The notes: generated from the letters alone by a model not told the origin. A stretch of DNA of 64,000 bases from Hoplostethus atlanticus (GCA_034670405.1 JAXDDX010000012.1:6616501-6680500), one strand, 5' to 3'; positions 48,643 to 61,140 are shown, numbered from the stretch's first letter. Program-made: numbers and translations.

Positions 48643-51600
48643 CGTGGTGTATAAAGCCTGGGTACTGTGGAAAAACAAAACACTGCATCCCATGAAACCT
48701 GCATCCAACTCATTCCAAACAAAACATCATTCTCTTTACAGGACAAACAAAGAGACGAAGAGAGAGATAAAACGTCGCCACCTCGAAAACTCTACGAAAA
48801 CAACTCTATTGAAACTCAACACCCTGCCCCGAAACAGTTCTGAGTACAGCTCTTACTGCAGGTAGGGCCCGTTATCTGTCCAACTCCACCGTGTGCTGGG
48901 CGCTCACTCACCCTTGTCCCTCTTATCGGTCTGCAGCTCCAACCTTTCTTTAAGGTCTATGCTAGGATCTGTCTAAGAGAGGAGTGACCTTCTGTATAAA
49001 AGGCCAACTACTCTTCATCTGATCAATGTGTGCATTTAGGTTTATCTGTTTTGGCCCTGGTACACACATTTAGGAGAGATTATTTCATAGACTTGCTCCT
49101 AGGGGCCGGGCGTTCTAAAAATACTGCCGACCACAGCCTGAGGGACAGGGGTGACTCTCTTGGAGGTCTCTAATGACAAAATAATAGGAGTCAGACTCCA
49201 AGTGATGTGTGGTTTACAGTAAGCCTGTATTACATCCTATGGGCTTATGATGTTTTGTCAGAGGTTTGGAAACTAGACACTTTAGAAAGCCTTATTATGG
49301 ATGAAAAATGACATTTCAAGCCCACACACAGTGCAAAGTATCACTGTGCGGCTAACAACATATTACATACGTATTGGGTGTAGTCCTAAATCCTCTCAGG
49401 TTTACCTACACCCCTTTTGCTTTCACATGCTGAACGGCTGAACCACAGCTGCCCCATTTTAAAAGGAAATCAAGTGCAGCAAAAGCCAGATTGGAAGAAA
49501 GGACCAAGCCTGGTCACAAGCTCGTAACAACCCACAGGCACTCTCAAACAACATAAAAGTTCAGACAGTAACAGCTTCTCCACTCTGTTTCTACAGATTT
49601 CAGGGGAGATTTCCTCCAACCCACTTACCCTCTGACTGCACACTGTCTAACAAAAGGATGTTTTAGTAACCATGTGCGAGTCTCTAGTCTGCGGCTATAT
49701 TTCATCTGGTAAGAACATTTTCCCTTGTATTTGTGGCAATGTAGCGCTGGAAAATCAAGGGCAAAGCTAGCAGGGCAGCAGGCCCGGACTAACAGCCCCT
49801 CTGTAATAAGTAATACCCCCACCATTCGTTTTTACACAAGGCCTTAATGGAGGATTTGGCTGCAGGCCAGGGATGCCCTGCTCTGCTTTCAACCGGCCAT
49901 ATTTTATTGGGCCTACGAGGATACTTAATTCTGTTTCTTTCTGCTTTCTTCATAACAATAGGACACTTCAGCATTAGCAGTGGCCACAGCGTCAATGACG
50001 TTGGATCTAAAACACAGATGTTTTCAAAGGAACAGTGTGGGAATGGGAACAGTAGCATGACATCCTCTGATAGAAAAAGTACATAGACGAGAAAAAAAAA
50101 ACAACGATCCCTGAAACGTCGTGAGAGCAACGAGAAAAACACCCTCGGTGGATTTGGGCTTCACACCCATCAAGCCACGAGGACACAGGGAAAGTGTCCA
50201 GGATTCATGCCATTCCACGTGTGTGACCCAGCAGAGGTGCATGCTGGTCCACATAAATCACTGACACTGCCATGATGAACGACACTCACTGTTATTAAAT
50301 CCCCCGCAAAACCCCCTGCAGTGTGCGGCTGAACTGCCCGTGGGCTAATGAGGCCTTGCTGAAGCCCGGTGTGAGCCTGTGTGTCGTGTGCTGCAGGTCA
50401 TTTCCTTCATCCCACACGTCCTTCTTATTTACACTTCCATCCAAGGATTTATGATTAGCAGTATGACGGCCACAGTTTAATATGGCAAAACATGCCAGCA
50501 GGAAAAACCTCAAAACCCACCTGAGATTACATACAATGACTTACTAGGTAACAATGATTTGTTTTCCATTCTTCTGAAGCAAAGGCACTGAACTCACTGA
50601 ATGTAGTCAATAGAACGTATTATTACAAATGCCTGAAATATGATTAGATTTTATTTCACCCTTTCATTATAGAGGTCAAGAAGACCATTGCCATTAGTGT
50701 CAAGACAAGGAAAGAAATCCCATTAGTTTCCATATAGGAAACACAAGCAACAAAGCAAACAGTAAACAAAGCTAAGACCCCAGCACTACGAAGAAGAAGA
50801 TGCCTTAACGTGGGACAAAGACGAGTCAAGGTCTTTTTTACAATATGAGAGCAGAGCCGCATGGTGCAGCTGTTCTGCATTAAAGTGAATGAAAAATGGT
50901 GAATGAAACCTGGTCAGGGATCCTCCGCCTTACTAGGCTTTAGGGACATTTGTTCAAATTATACCTGGACCAGAACAAAGCCTCACCACATTCCCTGCTG
51001 CTCTTAGTGAATCGGGGGGGCCAAGGTGTAAAGATTGTAGTTGTCATCACCTGCACTGTGGGGAGAAATGAAACACTAGGGACAATCTGCCTCTGTTAGA
51101 CGGAGAGAGAAATGCTCAATGCTGTTTATGAAATGTACATGGCCAACTTGTCCATAATCAGGATAGAAATGAAAATCATCACTGCTGAAATCCAACCAAA
51201 AGCCGGGTGGCTAAGCCATACTGTATTCCTCATTCACCTGAGAATGACTGGTCAGAAAGTCTAGAATGACTTGTTAGGTTACAGACACAGTAATCATAGA
51301 AATCCCACTTTTAACCAGCTAGCTGCACTGCTGCTTCACTGTTGCTCCACCCCTTGGAGTAGTTGTTTGAGAGAAGCTTACGGTACTAATGCAGGTCAGA
51401 TGCAGGATGTGGGAACTTACTACAGTGACTATCACTCTATTAATCATTTCTACATATCCCTGCTACAATTACATATATCCTTTGAGCTCCACTACAGACC
51501 TGTGGTGTTATTTTGACTGATTCTGAGCGGTAGAATTCATGTTTGCGAGCTGAACAGCCTTTAGTCACACCATCCATCTCTTGTTCTCGCAGCAATTATT

Positions 51601-53664
51601 GTGGCGGTATCCTTGGGGAACCGGCAGGACAGATTACCTGAGGCTAGCTGTTAGTGAGACGTGAATATGTGGCCGTTGGTGTGTGTGTGTATGTGTGTGT
51701 GTGTGTGTACATGCACATGGGCATGCGGGTACAAGTGTATGTGTGCATGTACATGAGCCTAACCAAGCGCAACCTGAGTTAGCAATTACCGCCTTGCTCA
51801 TTCAGCTAGCAGCATTAATCATGCCGTAGAGGTGGCACTTCCCACAGACAGAATTAAACACTAAGCACGAGGTCACACCTGAACAGGAGGGAGGGGATCG
51901 ATCCCTGCTCCAGCCATAGGGGAGGTGAAGTGAAGTGAAGAGGAGGAGAGAGAGAGAGAAAGGAGTGAGCGAGTTCGCTATTATGTTGAATCTGACACCG
52001 TGACCTGCAATAACCATAGGGCATTTTCCCACTGCCTAATCAAGACAAACTGTACTGCAGTGGTGTGATTACCACTATATGATTCCCTATAGTGGAACAG
52101 TACAGCGTGAGCAGAAATTACCTGGGGAAGTGCAATTCAGGTATATAAGCTGTGCTGTGTGGTAATGACCCATTACGGTTTAAATGGTGTATTGCTTATC
52201 TTTCACACAGATTGCGATTCATTTTAACACCCATATAAATGATGCATTGATGTCAAAGGGAGATGTATTTTGAGATGTGTGTGTCTGTGTGTGGATGTGA
52301 ATCTTGCTACAGGTAGGCCCTGACCAAACTGCGTAATCCAGGAGTATGAAATGTTTTTCCAAGGCTTGGCAGCAGCAGCCCTGGCCCTTTGAAGTCCTGC
52401 TTATCCACGGAGCGAGACGAGAGATGATGGGCTGTATTTAAGTTTGCTTTAGTGAGAATTTAAGAACTGCCTTGTGTTCCGGTGCCAAACGTTTCTCCAC
52501 TATTGCCATATCCATTTCCATTAGGGAGAAAAGCCTAATGCCAGCAGTACAGGTCTCTGCCTGACCCTGTGCCAGAAGCCATTGACTTTAAACATGTCTG
52601 GTTACACTGACCGTTTAGCTGCAGGTGACAACATTCGATACACATACATACATTGCATTCTTTCTCTCTCTCTTTCACACTCTTGATACCATGCATACTG
52701 AATCAATACAAGAGTGGGCTTGTGAAAGTTCTTTCTGAAACTTCAATAAAAGCAAAATGAGATGAAACCAGAAACCTCCAGTGATGTCCCCCTTTTGCAG
52801 AATACATGTGCACCCTCTGTTCTGTTTCTGCTCCCCAACCTTCCCTTGCACACTCTCCTCCACACCTCACCTACATCGGTCCCTTGAAATCCCTTCCATT
52901 CTTCCGACTCACTCCACCTCCTCTGATGATCCATCTTCCCCTTGCTCCCCCCTCCCCCCCCGTCAATTACTGCTCTATCCTAAAGGGAAAGCTTCCCTCT
53001 GTGCAGGTTGTGTTCTTTCCTCTTTGTTGAAAATGTTCTTGCCGCTGGCTCACAAGAGGGAGTTTTGCCTAAAGAGATTTGAATATTTCCCTCATGCTTT
53101 GCGGCAGACAAATGAGGGGCAATTACTTTGTCCCTCCAATCAAGCTGAACACGGTGTTGCAAATGAGCAAATGAAGAAAATAACAACTTGCATGAGATTC
53201 AAACCTAAAACAAAACCACGTCTATGGAAACTGCCTCGTTGTGACACGTCAGCATTTCAAAACTCCTATACATGCAGACAGGGTGTGTGTGTTGTTTCTA
53301 TATACCATTGAGTCCTATGGGACCAGGCATGTGCTTATGATTGAGTTTATGTTTTGCGGAGGACTTTTCATCAGGCGCTATGGCTTTACTGTTGGTGTGT
53401 GCAGAGACAGTGGGCTGCTGGGAGATCTCACAGCAACATTTGTACTGGTATCACTTACATGACTGGTAATACCGCTGTGAAATAGGATCAATCCCACGAT
53501 GCATAGTGGTAAAGGCTTCAATGGAGAAACAAAAGAGAGAAAGCAAGTTCTGAGAGACAAAGACAATGCTTTCTTTATGCTTTTGAATTCACTAGAATGC
53601 ATACACATGTATACACAAGTACACGTACCCACACACACAAATGTCTACAGAAATATACTGGGCA

Positions 53665-53915
53665 AGTGGTTCTCAAACGGTCCTTGAGGAGGTTCCAGGG
53701 GGTTCCCAGCATAATATTTAATTGAATTCACTGCAAATGATCCCAATTAGTGAATGCAAGAGTGTACATACGGATTATAGGTATGACTCACTATTATCAC
53801 CTCCTTATGTACAGTGTTGATACTTGTCAAGTCTTGTCAAGTTGGATTCCGTGGCCTAAAGTGGGTCTATATAGAGGTCCGTGACATGAAAACGTCCGAG
53901 CACCCCTGATCTAGG
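53665..53915. mobile_element. Possible degraded hAT/Charlie-type element
   Basis: The left edge GTGGTTCTCAAACGG and right edge GAGCACCCCTG resemble the degenerate termini of Charlie-like hAT elements. The ends match each other poorly and the flanking octamers agree at only about half of positions, so this is tentative. Confidence 0.3.
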
Positions 53916-55914
53916 CACTGCAGTTCATTCAGTTCAGTATTGCGTGTGCTGGGCTGTTTCTGTCTGTCAGTCAGCCTCTGGCTCCAGACCATACTGTGGG
54001 TTAGACCCAGCGCTGCCATGGCCGGGCTCCAAGGATAACGAGGTGCCTGAGGTTGGAAGGCTGCACTGGAGAGAGGAGTGACATCACAGCCTGGTCTGTG
54101 GTCAGCAGAAAGACACACGGCAGACGGCTGGAGAACACTACTTGGTAATATGACAGAGAAAGACATTGTATTCACTTTCTGTTGCAAGGCAGCTGGGAGT
54201 ATTTACATTACTGCAATTCATACGAGGTGATATTCTCTGTGGGAGCAAGGAAATGTATTCCTCGTGTGATTAACCTGCTAAAGTTTCGTGCTCACTGTAT
54301 TATACCATGTACTGTATACTGCATGTGCAGAGTGATGTGGATAGGCTACTGTCTATCATGTGTGATGTCCTATTGTTCTTGTGTCAGTGCATCAACACCA
54401 CACAGGCAAATTCCTGTTCATGTACATGAGTCGGAATCCTGAAACCGAAATGACATTCGGTATGTCAACTCCAAACCGAAGGAGTCGACCCACTGAACTA
54501 CATCCACAGTGCAAGAACCGATAACTTGCTTGAGAAGACGGAGAGATGACTGGATTTAGGCTGAAACAGTTCTGTGCCATGACGGGTTGCACTGCAGTGG
54601 AGAATGAGTTCCTGTACGAGTACCTGAGAAGAGCACCGAGTCTCATTTCTCTGTAGTTGGGTCGCTGAAGCAAGCCGCCAATCCTACCCAGCTCCCTTAA
54701 ACTCCCCCTCCACCCCTCCATCACCAGCCTTACTCGTCTGGACTGTCAGCACACATCTGCTCCCCGTTACTGCTGGAGCCTCTGCTGTCAATTCAATTAG
54801 GCCTTTTCTGTACAGGTCAAACTGTACAATGACGTACACGCGCATACATGTGGGCTTGAACACGTGCAGGCATACACACGCTAACATAACCATGTGTTTG
54901 CTACATTTCCAATAACTCAGACGAATCCCTCACACAGTACGGTTCACTACCATCAAACCACATGCTAATTTGTCAAGACGTGGAAAGGGGCTGCAGATGC
55001 GCTAAGAAAAATACACATCTAGACACACATCCACACACATACCTGCACACATAATATGCCCCTGCCTGTGGTATCTTAATTAGAGTGGTGACATTTCAGA
55101 GACTGATCGTGAAGCCCTTTATCCCCAGTGGAGTCTGCAAACAAGGAGTCAATAAAATGAAGCAGACAGCAGAAAAATGCCAATATTCCCATTACTGATA
55201 AAAGGCTATGGTGTCCCAGAAGATCTAGTGGACGATATTATTACACAAAAGAGAAAGCGGGGCACTCGGAAAGGCCTGACTTACAGAGAGGACTGCAAAA
55301 TGACTCAGCACTATTGGGTTTCTGTTGCCCAGCAGGACCACAACAGTGTTTTGGGAAATATGAGGCAATAGCTCACGGAGACGCATGCTTGGCGTTCTCT
55401 TCACTCATCAGGCTAAACACTACGACCAAATTAAAAACTCTCTGTGGACAGCATTCCCAGTGCACTGATGTTATTGTGGAGGATACACAGTGATGTGGCA
55501 GATACCTGCCCTAGCTGTAAATCATGTACCACCCCAAACCAGCTCCCCACCCCCCCGCAGCCCCCAAGCAGATTCTCCCTTAATAACATGATGAAGCTTG
55601 GCTGTGAGCTCTGCCCTGTGTCTAATTATCTACACAATCAACAGCAGATGTTTAGCTCAAGACTGACGCGTCAACCAGTTGCCCTCCCAGGTATTCAATA
55701 AGGGAACACACTCTGGCAAGGCTTTAAAAAGCTTTCCTGAAGCATGGCTGATTCTTTTTATTAACTGAGACGGTATCAGTCTATATCGTCGTAATACTAC
55801 AGTAACTGTATTTCAGTGGCAACTTAAGAACTGACACTGAGCTCAAATATTCACATAGAGACAGAAGGATCTATAATAACAGGGGGCCCGGTTATAGACA
55901 AGAGGATCTGCAGA

Positions 55915-55982
55915 GTGTGTGCATGTGTGTGTGTGCATGTGTGTGTGTGCATGTGTGTGTGTGCGTGTGTGTGTGTGCGTGT
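55915..55982. repeat. 14-bp-period TG/GCAT tandem array
   Basis: Units of GCATGTGTGTGTGT recur about five times. Two right-hand units carry GCGT in place of GCAT. The alternating purine-pyrimidine composition favours Z-DNA. Confidence 0.85.
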
Positions 55983-56317
55983 GGCCTCTCAGAAAAATCT
56001 CGTGTTCACATCTTTGTTACAGATAATCCAAACAGATCCAATTTCTGAACACTGATATGAGACATTTCAAAGCCACATCTCACTTCTCCATATGAATTCT
56101 TAATGCGTCTTGTTCCTTCAGGATCTAATATAAAAAGAGACTATTGATATATAGGCAGCATATTACAGGTGTGACACTCCCCCTCCATCAATTTCGAGGA
56201 GAGAAGGAAATGCAGGGACTAAATAAAAGCAACCCCTTATTTTCAAGTCCCAGAGGTGTCTGTTTTTCATGCGGGCTCTCCAGAAAATTTCCACCTCATT
56301 TAGTTATCCATGCCTGG

Positions 56318-56546
56318 CCAATCACAGAGGGTCTCAGGCGTGCAGCAAACCAATGGGGTGTGAGGTAATTGAGAGCAACAGCTCTACAGAAGCACTACAT
56401 CAGCCCTGGTGCCATGCTGGGCGCTCTCATCCAATCACTGCTGCCCTGCTGTGTGTGTTCTCAACCAATCATAAAACATTCCTGCTGTGTTTTTTCAGCC
56501 AATCACCTTGAAGCCCTGCTGGGGCCCTGCTCCTTATGCTTATTGG
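56318..56546 (+). promoter_or_regulatory. CCAAT-box array with 34-bp period
   Basis: Plus-strand CCAAT pentamers start at 56318, 56350, 56431, 56465 and 56499, and an ATTGG lies at 56542-56546. The last three plus-strand copies are CCAATCA at exact 34-bp intervals with similar following sequence (CCTGCTG in each unit), so the array looks like a degenerate tandem repeat. Such CCAAT clusters bind NF-Y in promoters, enhancers and some retroviral LTRs. No gene is known to start here. Confidence 0.55.
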
Positions 56547-56716
56547 ATCGGTAAGATACCGATCTTCACCACACAAACAGTAGTAAACACAAAACTGTTA
56601 TCAAGTCTTTGTATCTGAGTTCAATCATAATATCAGGGAGGGAGTCAACAGGAACCATGATAAAGAGTATATGTAATCTGAGAGACACACACATGCACAT
56701 GTAGTATATAAGATAC

Positions 56717-56831
56717 CTCAGTCTCTTGTAGTACTGTTTGACCTTATCCAATGAGGCAGCATTGATCTGGGCCTGGTATTCCTCCACAGACACACTGTCT
56801 CTGTAGTAGTATCCCTCCATACTCTCCAGCG
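56717..56831 (-). CDS. prex2: prex2 exon ([17 protein letters not shown])
   Basis: This 115-nt exon has two bases completing Ala. It then encodes [20 protein letters not shown] and [17 protein letters not shown], then two bases of Arg. The acceptor CTCTCTAG is fed by a (UC)n microsatellite and the donor is GAG|GTATCT. The [20 protein letters not shown] block is diagnostic for P-Rex2. Confidence 0.97.
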
Positions 56832-56844
56832 CTAGAGAGGGATT

Positions 56845-56847
<3 letters not shown>

Positions 56848-56881
<34 letters not shown>
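56848..56881. repeat. (GA)n microsatellite forming a polypyrimidine tract
   Basis: In the prex2 transcript this is (UC)n located 17-50 nt upstream of the exon at 56717-56831. Confidence 0.95.
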
Positions 56882-56882
<1 letters not shown>

Positions 56883-57010
56883 AAGAGAGAGAGAAAGAGA
56901 AGCAGTGAGAAAACCAGTGTATGAGTGTCTTTATTTATGATCACCCATAAAGTAGCATTCATCTCTGCAGAACATCCAAACCCGATGCTCCTTAACCTTC
57001 CTCACTATAC

Positions 57011-57154
57011 CTTGTGTGAAGAGAACAGGGTAGATTTTGAAGCCTCCTCCATTCTTCAGCCTCTGAGGCAGCTGGGAGAAATAGAAACTCTCCAGGTAGA
57101 AGCAGACCTTCAGGGCCTGGCGGGTGCCCTCAACCTGGTACGAGATGGGCATGT
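57011..57154 (-). CDS. prex2: prex2 exon ([16 protein letters not shown])
   Basis: This 144-nt exon has two bases completing Asn. It then encodes [40 protein letters not shown] and YPVLFTQ, then one base of Ala. The acceptor is CCGGCAG and the donor is [28 protein letters not shown] is invariant-looking in P-Rex2 and belongs to the IP4P-like domain. Confidence 0.97.
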
Positions 57155-57397
57155 CTGCCGGAGAAGAGGGAGAGGAGAGGAGAGGAGAGGGGAGGAATAA
57201 ATAAGAGTACATTTTCACACAATGTAGTAAAACTGTCTCATCACATTCTTTTCAGGGTGTGAATGATTTCTTATTATCACACATTATTATCACACTATTT
57301 GAAGATATATTTTATAGTACTAACCGACGGGGATGGACTGATGCTTTTAATTAAAGCCATTTTTGTGAATTAGCTGTCAGTGCTGTGCTGTACATAC

Positions 57398-57500
57398 TTG
57401 CCACCAGCGGTTCCCCTTCAAACTGCCGGAAGTAGAAGGTGACCTTCTCCAGGTCAATTAAGGCCACTTGAGTGTCCTCCAACATGGCCTGCTCATCAGT
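57398..57500 (-). CDS. prex2: prex2 exon ([20 protein letters not shown])
   Basis: This 103-nt exon is entered in phase 0 through TTCTACAG. It encodes [20 protein letters not shown] and [14 protein letters not shown], then one base of Asn. The donor is GCAA|GTATGT. The [10 protein letters not shown] helix is a P-Rex signature at the start of the IP4P-like core. Confidence 0.97.
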
Positions 57501-57796
57501 CTGTAGAAACACATAATACACCAATAAGTGTGTGTGTGTGTGTGAGAGTGTGTGTGCGTGCCTGTGTGAGAGAAAGAGAGCGAAAGAAAAACTGTGTTGA
57601 AAGTACACCATTCCCATTTCGCTTGCGGTGTGGCACGATGCACGCATGCCCGTCTGAGGAGCGTGCTTGTGTTTACACAAGTGACAAAATGTGTGTGTGC
57701 TCACATCTGTGTACAGTAAGAATGCCTGTGAAAGTCTGTCAGCATGTCAGCAAGTGTTAGTGCCTGTTTGCTTTTGCCTGTGTGTGTTTGTTTATA

Positions 57797-57798
<2 letters not shown>

Positions 57799-57833
<35 letters not shown>
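57799..57833. repeat. (TG)n microsatellite
   Basis: A 35-bp pure TG run in a prex2 intron. Confidence 0.95.
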
Positions 57834-57835
<2 letters not shown>

Positions 57836-57924
57836 ATGCATGTGTGTGCCTGTTTCCTTTTCAAACATCCGTCCCAACATCCTCCCACACAAACAAGCAC
57901 ATCTGCTCGTCGCTACAGCAAGGT

Positions 57925-57943
57925 GGGGGGGGGGGGGGGGGGG
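57925..57943 (+). repeat. G19 homopolymer
   Basis: An uninterrupted G19 run, read as C19 in the prex2 transcript. Assembly of such a run is error-prone. Confidence 0.95.
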
Positions 57944-58159
57944 TGGATGTTTCAGTTTGTGCCTCTCTGCCCTCTTCTGTCACCCCCTTCCTCTCCCTCT
58001 CTCTTCTATCCGTCCACCTCATGCGGAGGGATAAACAGTGTAACGGTGGAGGAGGATTGGGGCTTTTTCTAAAGACACGTTAGAGATGGGTGCTCGCTCT
58101 GCCCCACTGCCAAGTTACACCTCGGGCTGCTGTGTGAGGGCAGGTTTATCACAGAAGGC

Positions 58160-58195
<36 letters not shown>

Positions 58196-58369
58196 CACAA
58201 ACCCAAACACAAACATACAGAGAAACGCACCCACAGCTTGTTTCATGCTGCCTTTCATGTGGTGCCCTAAAAGGGAGCTTGCTGAGATTTCAGTGGAATC
58301 ACCCGCAGGTACTGAGACCCTGCTTTGTTCCACAGGGGCACTTGAAAGGGAAATGTCTCAAGAAAGACA

Positions 58370-58373
<4 letters not shown>

Positions 58374-58424
<51 letters not shown>

Positions 58425-58438
58425 AAGAGAGAGAGAGG
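58374..58438. repeat. (GA)n microsatellite, interrupted
   Basis: About 42 bp of pure GA, followed by a segment interrupted at CGAGA and AAAGA. Confidence 0.95.
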
Positions 58439-60831
58439 CATTAATGATTAGTGGGACCTGATGTAAGCCTGCACACCCCTGTAACCTACATACACAGTCA
58501 TCCAAAATACACTATTAAAGCACTTCCTGTGTCTCTAATTCCCACTGAAAGGAAACAGAAATAGAGACTACATCTAAATGCCTCATCTCACGTTGCACTG
58601 AAACACAAAATAATTACTGTACAGAAGACACTAGCAGAGCCCCTCAGCAGACCAAGCTTAAGCTCAGTTTCTCTAACCGGGTAAAATTATCCTTCAAAAG
58701 GAAAAAATGTTTCTCAAAAAGCAATGTCGAGAGGATAATGATTCATCCTGGTCATCTACTCAAATAGAATCTGTGATTCATATGAAAACCGACAAATTTA
58801 GAGTCTATTTTAAAACCAGTAATTACCTCTGACACAAAAGCAGGTCAAAGTGTGTTCTCTCAGCTCAACACCGCACAACGAACTGTCCTCAAAACGAGTC
58901 TCTCTCACTGATTGATAAATACTTGTAGCAGAGCAGCCTGACCTGGTAAGCCTTACTTTCATTTTACCTAATAATTAATAATTACTTAACCCAGCGAAGA
59001 TGTGAAAAGTTTCATGCAAACATTGACACCACCTCACAAAATGATTATTGGCATGAAAGTAAAGTACATTTTATATCGAAGTTGTCAGTCAACTTTAGAG
59101 CTACAACATTTTAGAATTCTTAAGGTGGCAAAGATTTTCTAAAATGCAATCGATTACATTTTGGAAGGAAACCATTTATTTCCGTTTCTCTGGATTATAG
59201 ACATTTCTCAGATTTGAATCCATATACAGGTTCAGCGGCTGAGCGCCAGCAAACCAGAACAACTTTAAGGATAATGAACAGGCCTGGTCTCTCCTGCCCT
59301 CTGCTACCGCCTGCCTCTGGCAGCAGCACAGTCATATTTGTTTAAGGAATTGACTGACACAGTGAGGCCTGCAGTGGGTTGCACATCAACATACATCAAG
59401 CAATCATCTATTGATGAGTATTTTTATGATAAGGATGACAGGGCCCCATTCAGACTGCCTAAAGTTACGCAGGTGGATTGATATCCACAGGGTTGAGCTG
59501 TTCCTAACCTGTGTCCTATTTTTGCGAAATCAATGGCGCATGGTGCAAAGCGCAGTCAAAGGTGCACAGCAGAGTGCACAGCAGAGTGCACAGGGCATGG
59601 CGACTGATTTGTGGTCATTTTGTGGCTAGAGGCACACAGTACTCTGACACGTCTTTGACGGAGCAGCTCCACCACAAAAGCATCTCCCAAGAAACTGATT
59701 TCCTTGGGCGGGAGCAGCAGAATCACCATGAGTGAATACATGGCCTGGTTAAACAAACAGTAACCCTTAAATTAAGTTCTATGCTGGATGACAATCATTC
59801 ACACCACAGCCACATGTGTATATATTTAGAATGAAAACTGTTTTGTCTTATTTCTTCCTGCTTGAGGGATTTATATGAAAGTGAAATTGGCCAACATATC
59901 ATCCACAAAACGGGTTGGTAAGCTTTTCAATAGGATCTGTTCATAAGCGCATCACTTAGTAAAGAAAGAAAATAGCGTAGAAAGTTATAGAATAGATACT
60001 TCTGAGTTGTGATGGTTACATTTGATGGCGGGAGAGAGAGCTCTAAGATGTCCCCACAACATCCCTGGACACCCTTTCAAGCTGACACAGCACCTGTGGC
60101 TAGGATGGAGTAACACAGGAGGGATGTGGGATCTGGTTTTGCAAATCGGCCTCACAGTTCAACAATCGAGACCTTATACTTCCACAAATGCTGGGCACAC
60201 TGATTTCTTGTGGTACAAATGATTTCTTGACACCCTTCAATGCGTCCTGGTAGTGCCATCTCCTTTGATGATCCCGAAGACATAATTGGGAGGACGCATC
60301 TGTTTGGCTTAGTTGTGGAGCACGGTCAAGTTGCTCACTCACAATTATTCTGAGAGCACTTCTGTCAAGTTCTTGTGACTCACTAATTCATATCATATTT
60401 GATGTTTTTGGCATTAATTGGAATGCAGATTTCTTGGTCTCAAGACAAGGCCAGAATCTGTGTAGAATAATGTAAAGGTGGACGCCTCCTGCAGAAGGCC
60501 TTGTATCCCTGCACATACCTCCAGGGTTGGAATCGACGCCGCAGGGCTTAAAAAACGGCTGCAAAGCGATTAAATCCAGACTGTCTTACAATGAGTAGGA
60601 TATTTTTAAGTCTACTTGACTTAGTGGAGTGGAATAACATACAGGATACAGTAGTGAGACAACAATATATGTTGAAATGTGTTGTACTTATACACACATC
60701 TGTGACGTGTTGTTAGCAACACATCTTTAACCCATTTCGTGTAATCGTGTGCTCGTGTGTATACGACAAATCTTGTTTTTAGACATCTGTTGAGGGATTA
60801 GCTAAGAGGCGAGCCCTGGTCTAGCGCTCAC

Positions 60832-60978
60832 CAGGTTGGGGGAGAGGAGGGACTGGAAGTGGAGGAGCAGCCCAACGCTGGCGATCTGGTCCAGCCAACG
60901 TCGGCTGGCCTCCTGGGCGTCCTGAGGGTCCTGGGGGTCTTGGCTCTCCTGCTCAGGCTCCCTGCCTGCATTGTGGAA
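60832..60978 (-). CDS. prex2: prex2 exon with acidic Gln/Asp/Pro linker
   Basis: This 147-nt exon has phase 0 at both ends. It starts [20 protein letters not shown], continues [20 protein letters not shown] and ends FQSLLSPNL. The acceptor is ACTTTCAG and the donor is CTG|GTGAGC. The second half ([21 protein letters not shown]) is conserved. The first half is a low-complexity acidic linker with three QDPQ/QDAQ-type units. An alternative acceptor GCAG 13 nt inside the exon would shift the frame, so it is not used in this model. Confidence 0.95.
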
Positions 60979-61140
60979 CTGAAAGTGGACACAATAAAAG
61001 TTGACTAAATATTTTATGAATTATGTGTGGTCTCTGAATGATGAAAATGTGCTGTTTTCTTTCCTGCTGACCTCAGAGTTTCCATCTATAAATCTTTTAC
61101 AGTCATTATAACTGAAATCCAAGATACATATATATTTTAC

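Larger units (their letters stand above)
47051..56716 (-). other. prex2 intron (9.7 kb), longest on the right side
   Basis: No exon was found. It holds (CA)n at 48001-48030, (GT)n at 48606-48638, a GT-rich patch at 51678-51710, a 14-bp-period TG/GCAT tandem array at 55915-55982, a degraded transposon-like segment near 53665-53915, and a CCAAT-box array at 56318-56546. A hairpin with 11-nt arms lies at 47648-47673. The largest open frame (52781-53311, plus strand, 176 codons) has no domain and lies in pyrimidine-rich sequence. Confidence 0.75.
57501..60831 (-). other. prex2 intron (3.3 kb)
   Basis: No exon was found. It contains GT tracts at 57528-57545 and 57799-57833, a G19 run at 57925-57943, (CA)n at 58161-58191, (GA)n at 58374-58438, and a three-unit 12-bp tandem (GTGCACAGCAGA) at 59562-59593. 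The AT-rich interval 58560-59270 is free of simple repeats. Confidence 0.75.

Noticed and set aside
52781-53311. 176-codon plus-strand open frame, the longest in the window
   Set aside because: It lies in a prex2 intron on the opposite strand, is low-complexity Ser/Pro at the start, has no recognisable domain, and has no splice or promoter context.
59562-59593. Short tandem GTGCACAGCAGA as a possible CRISPR-like or functional repeat
   Set aside because: There are only about three contiguous 12-bp units with no spacers. It is ordinary slippage in a vertebrate intron.
60832-60965. Alternative acceptor AATGCAG inside the prex2 exon
   Set aside because: Using it would remove 13 nt and break the phase with the upstream exon at 61141-61238, so the upstream CTTTCAG is preferred.
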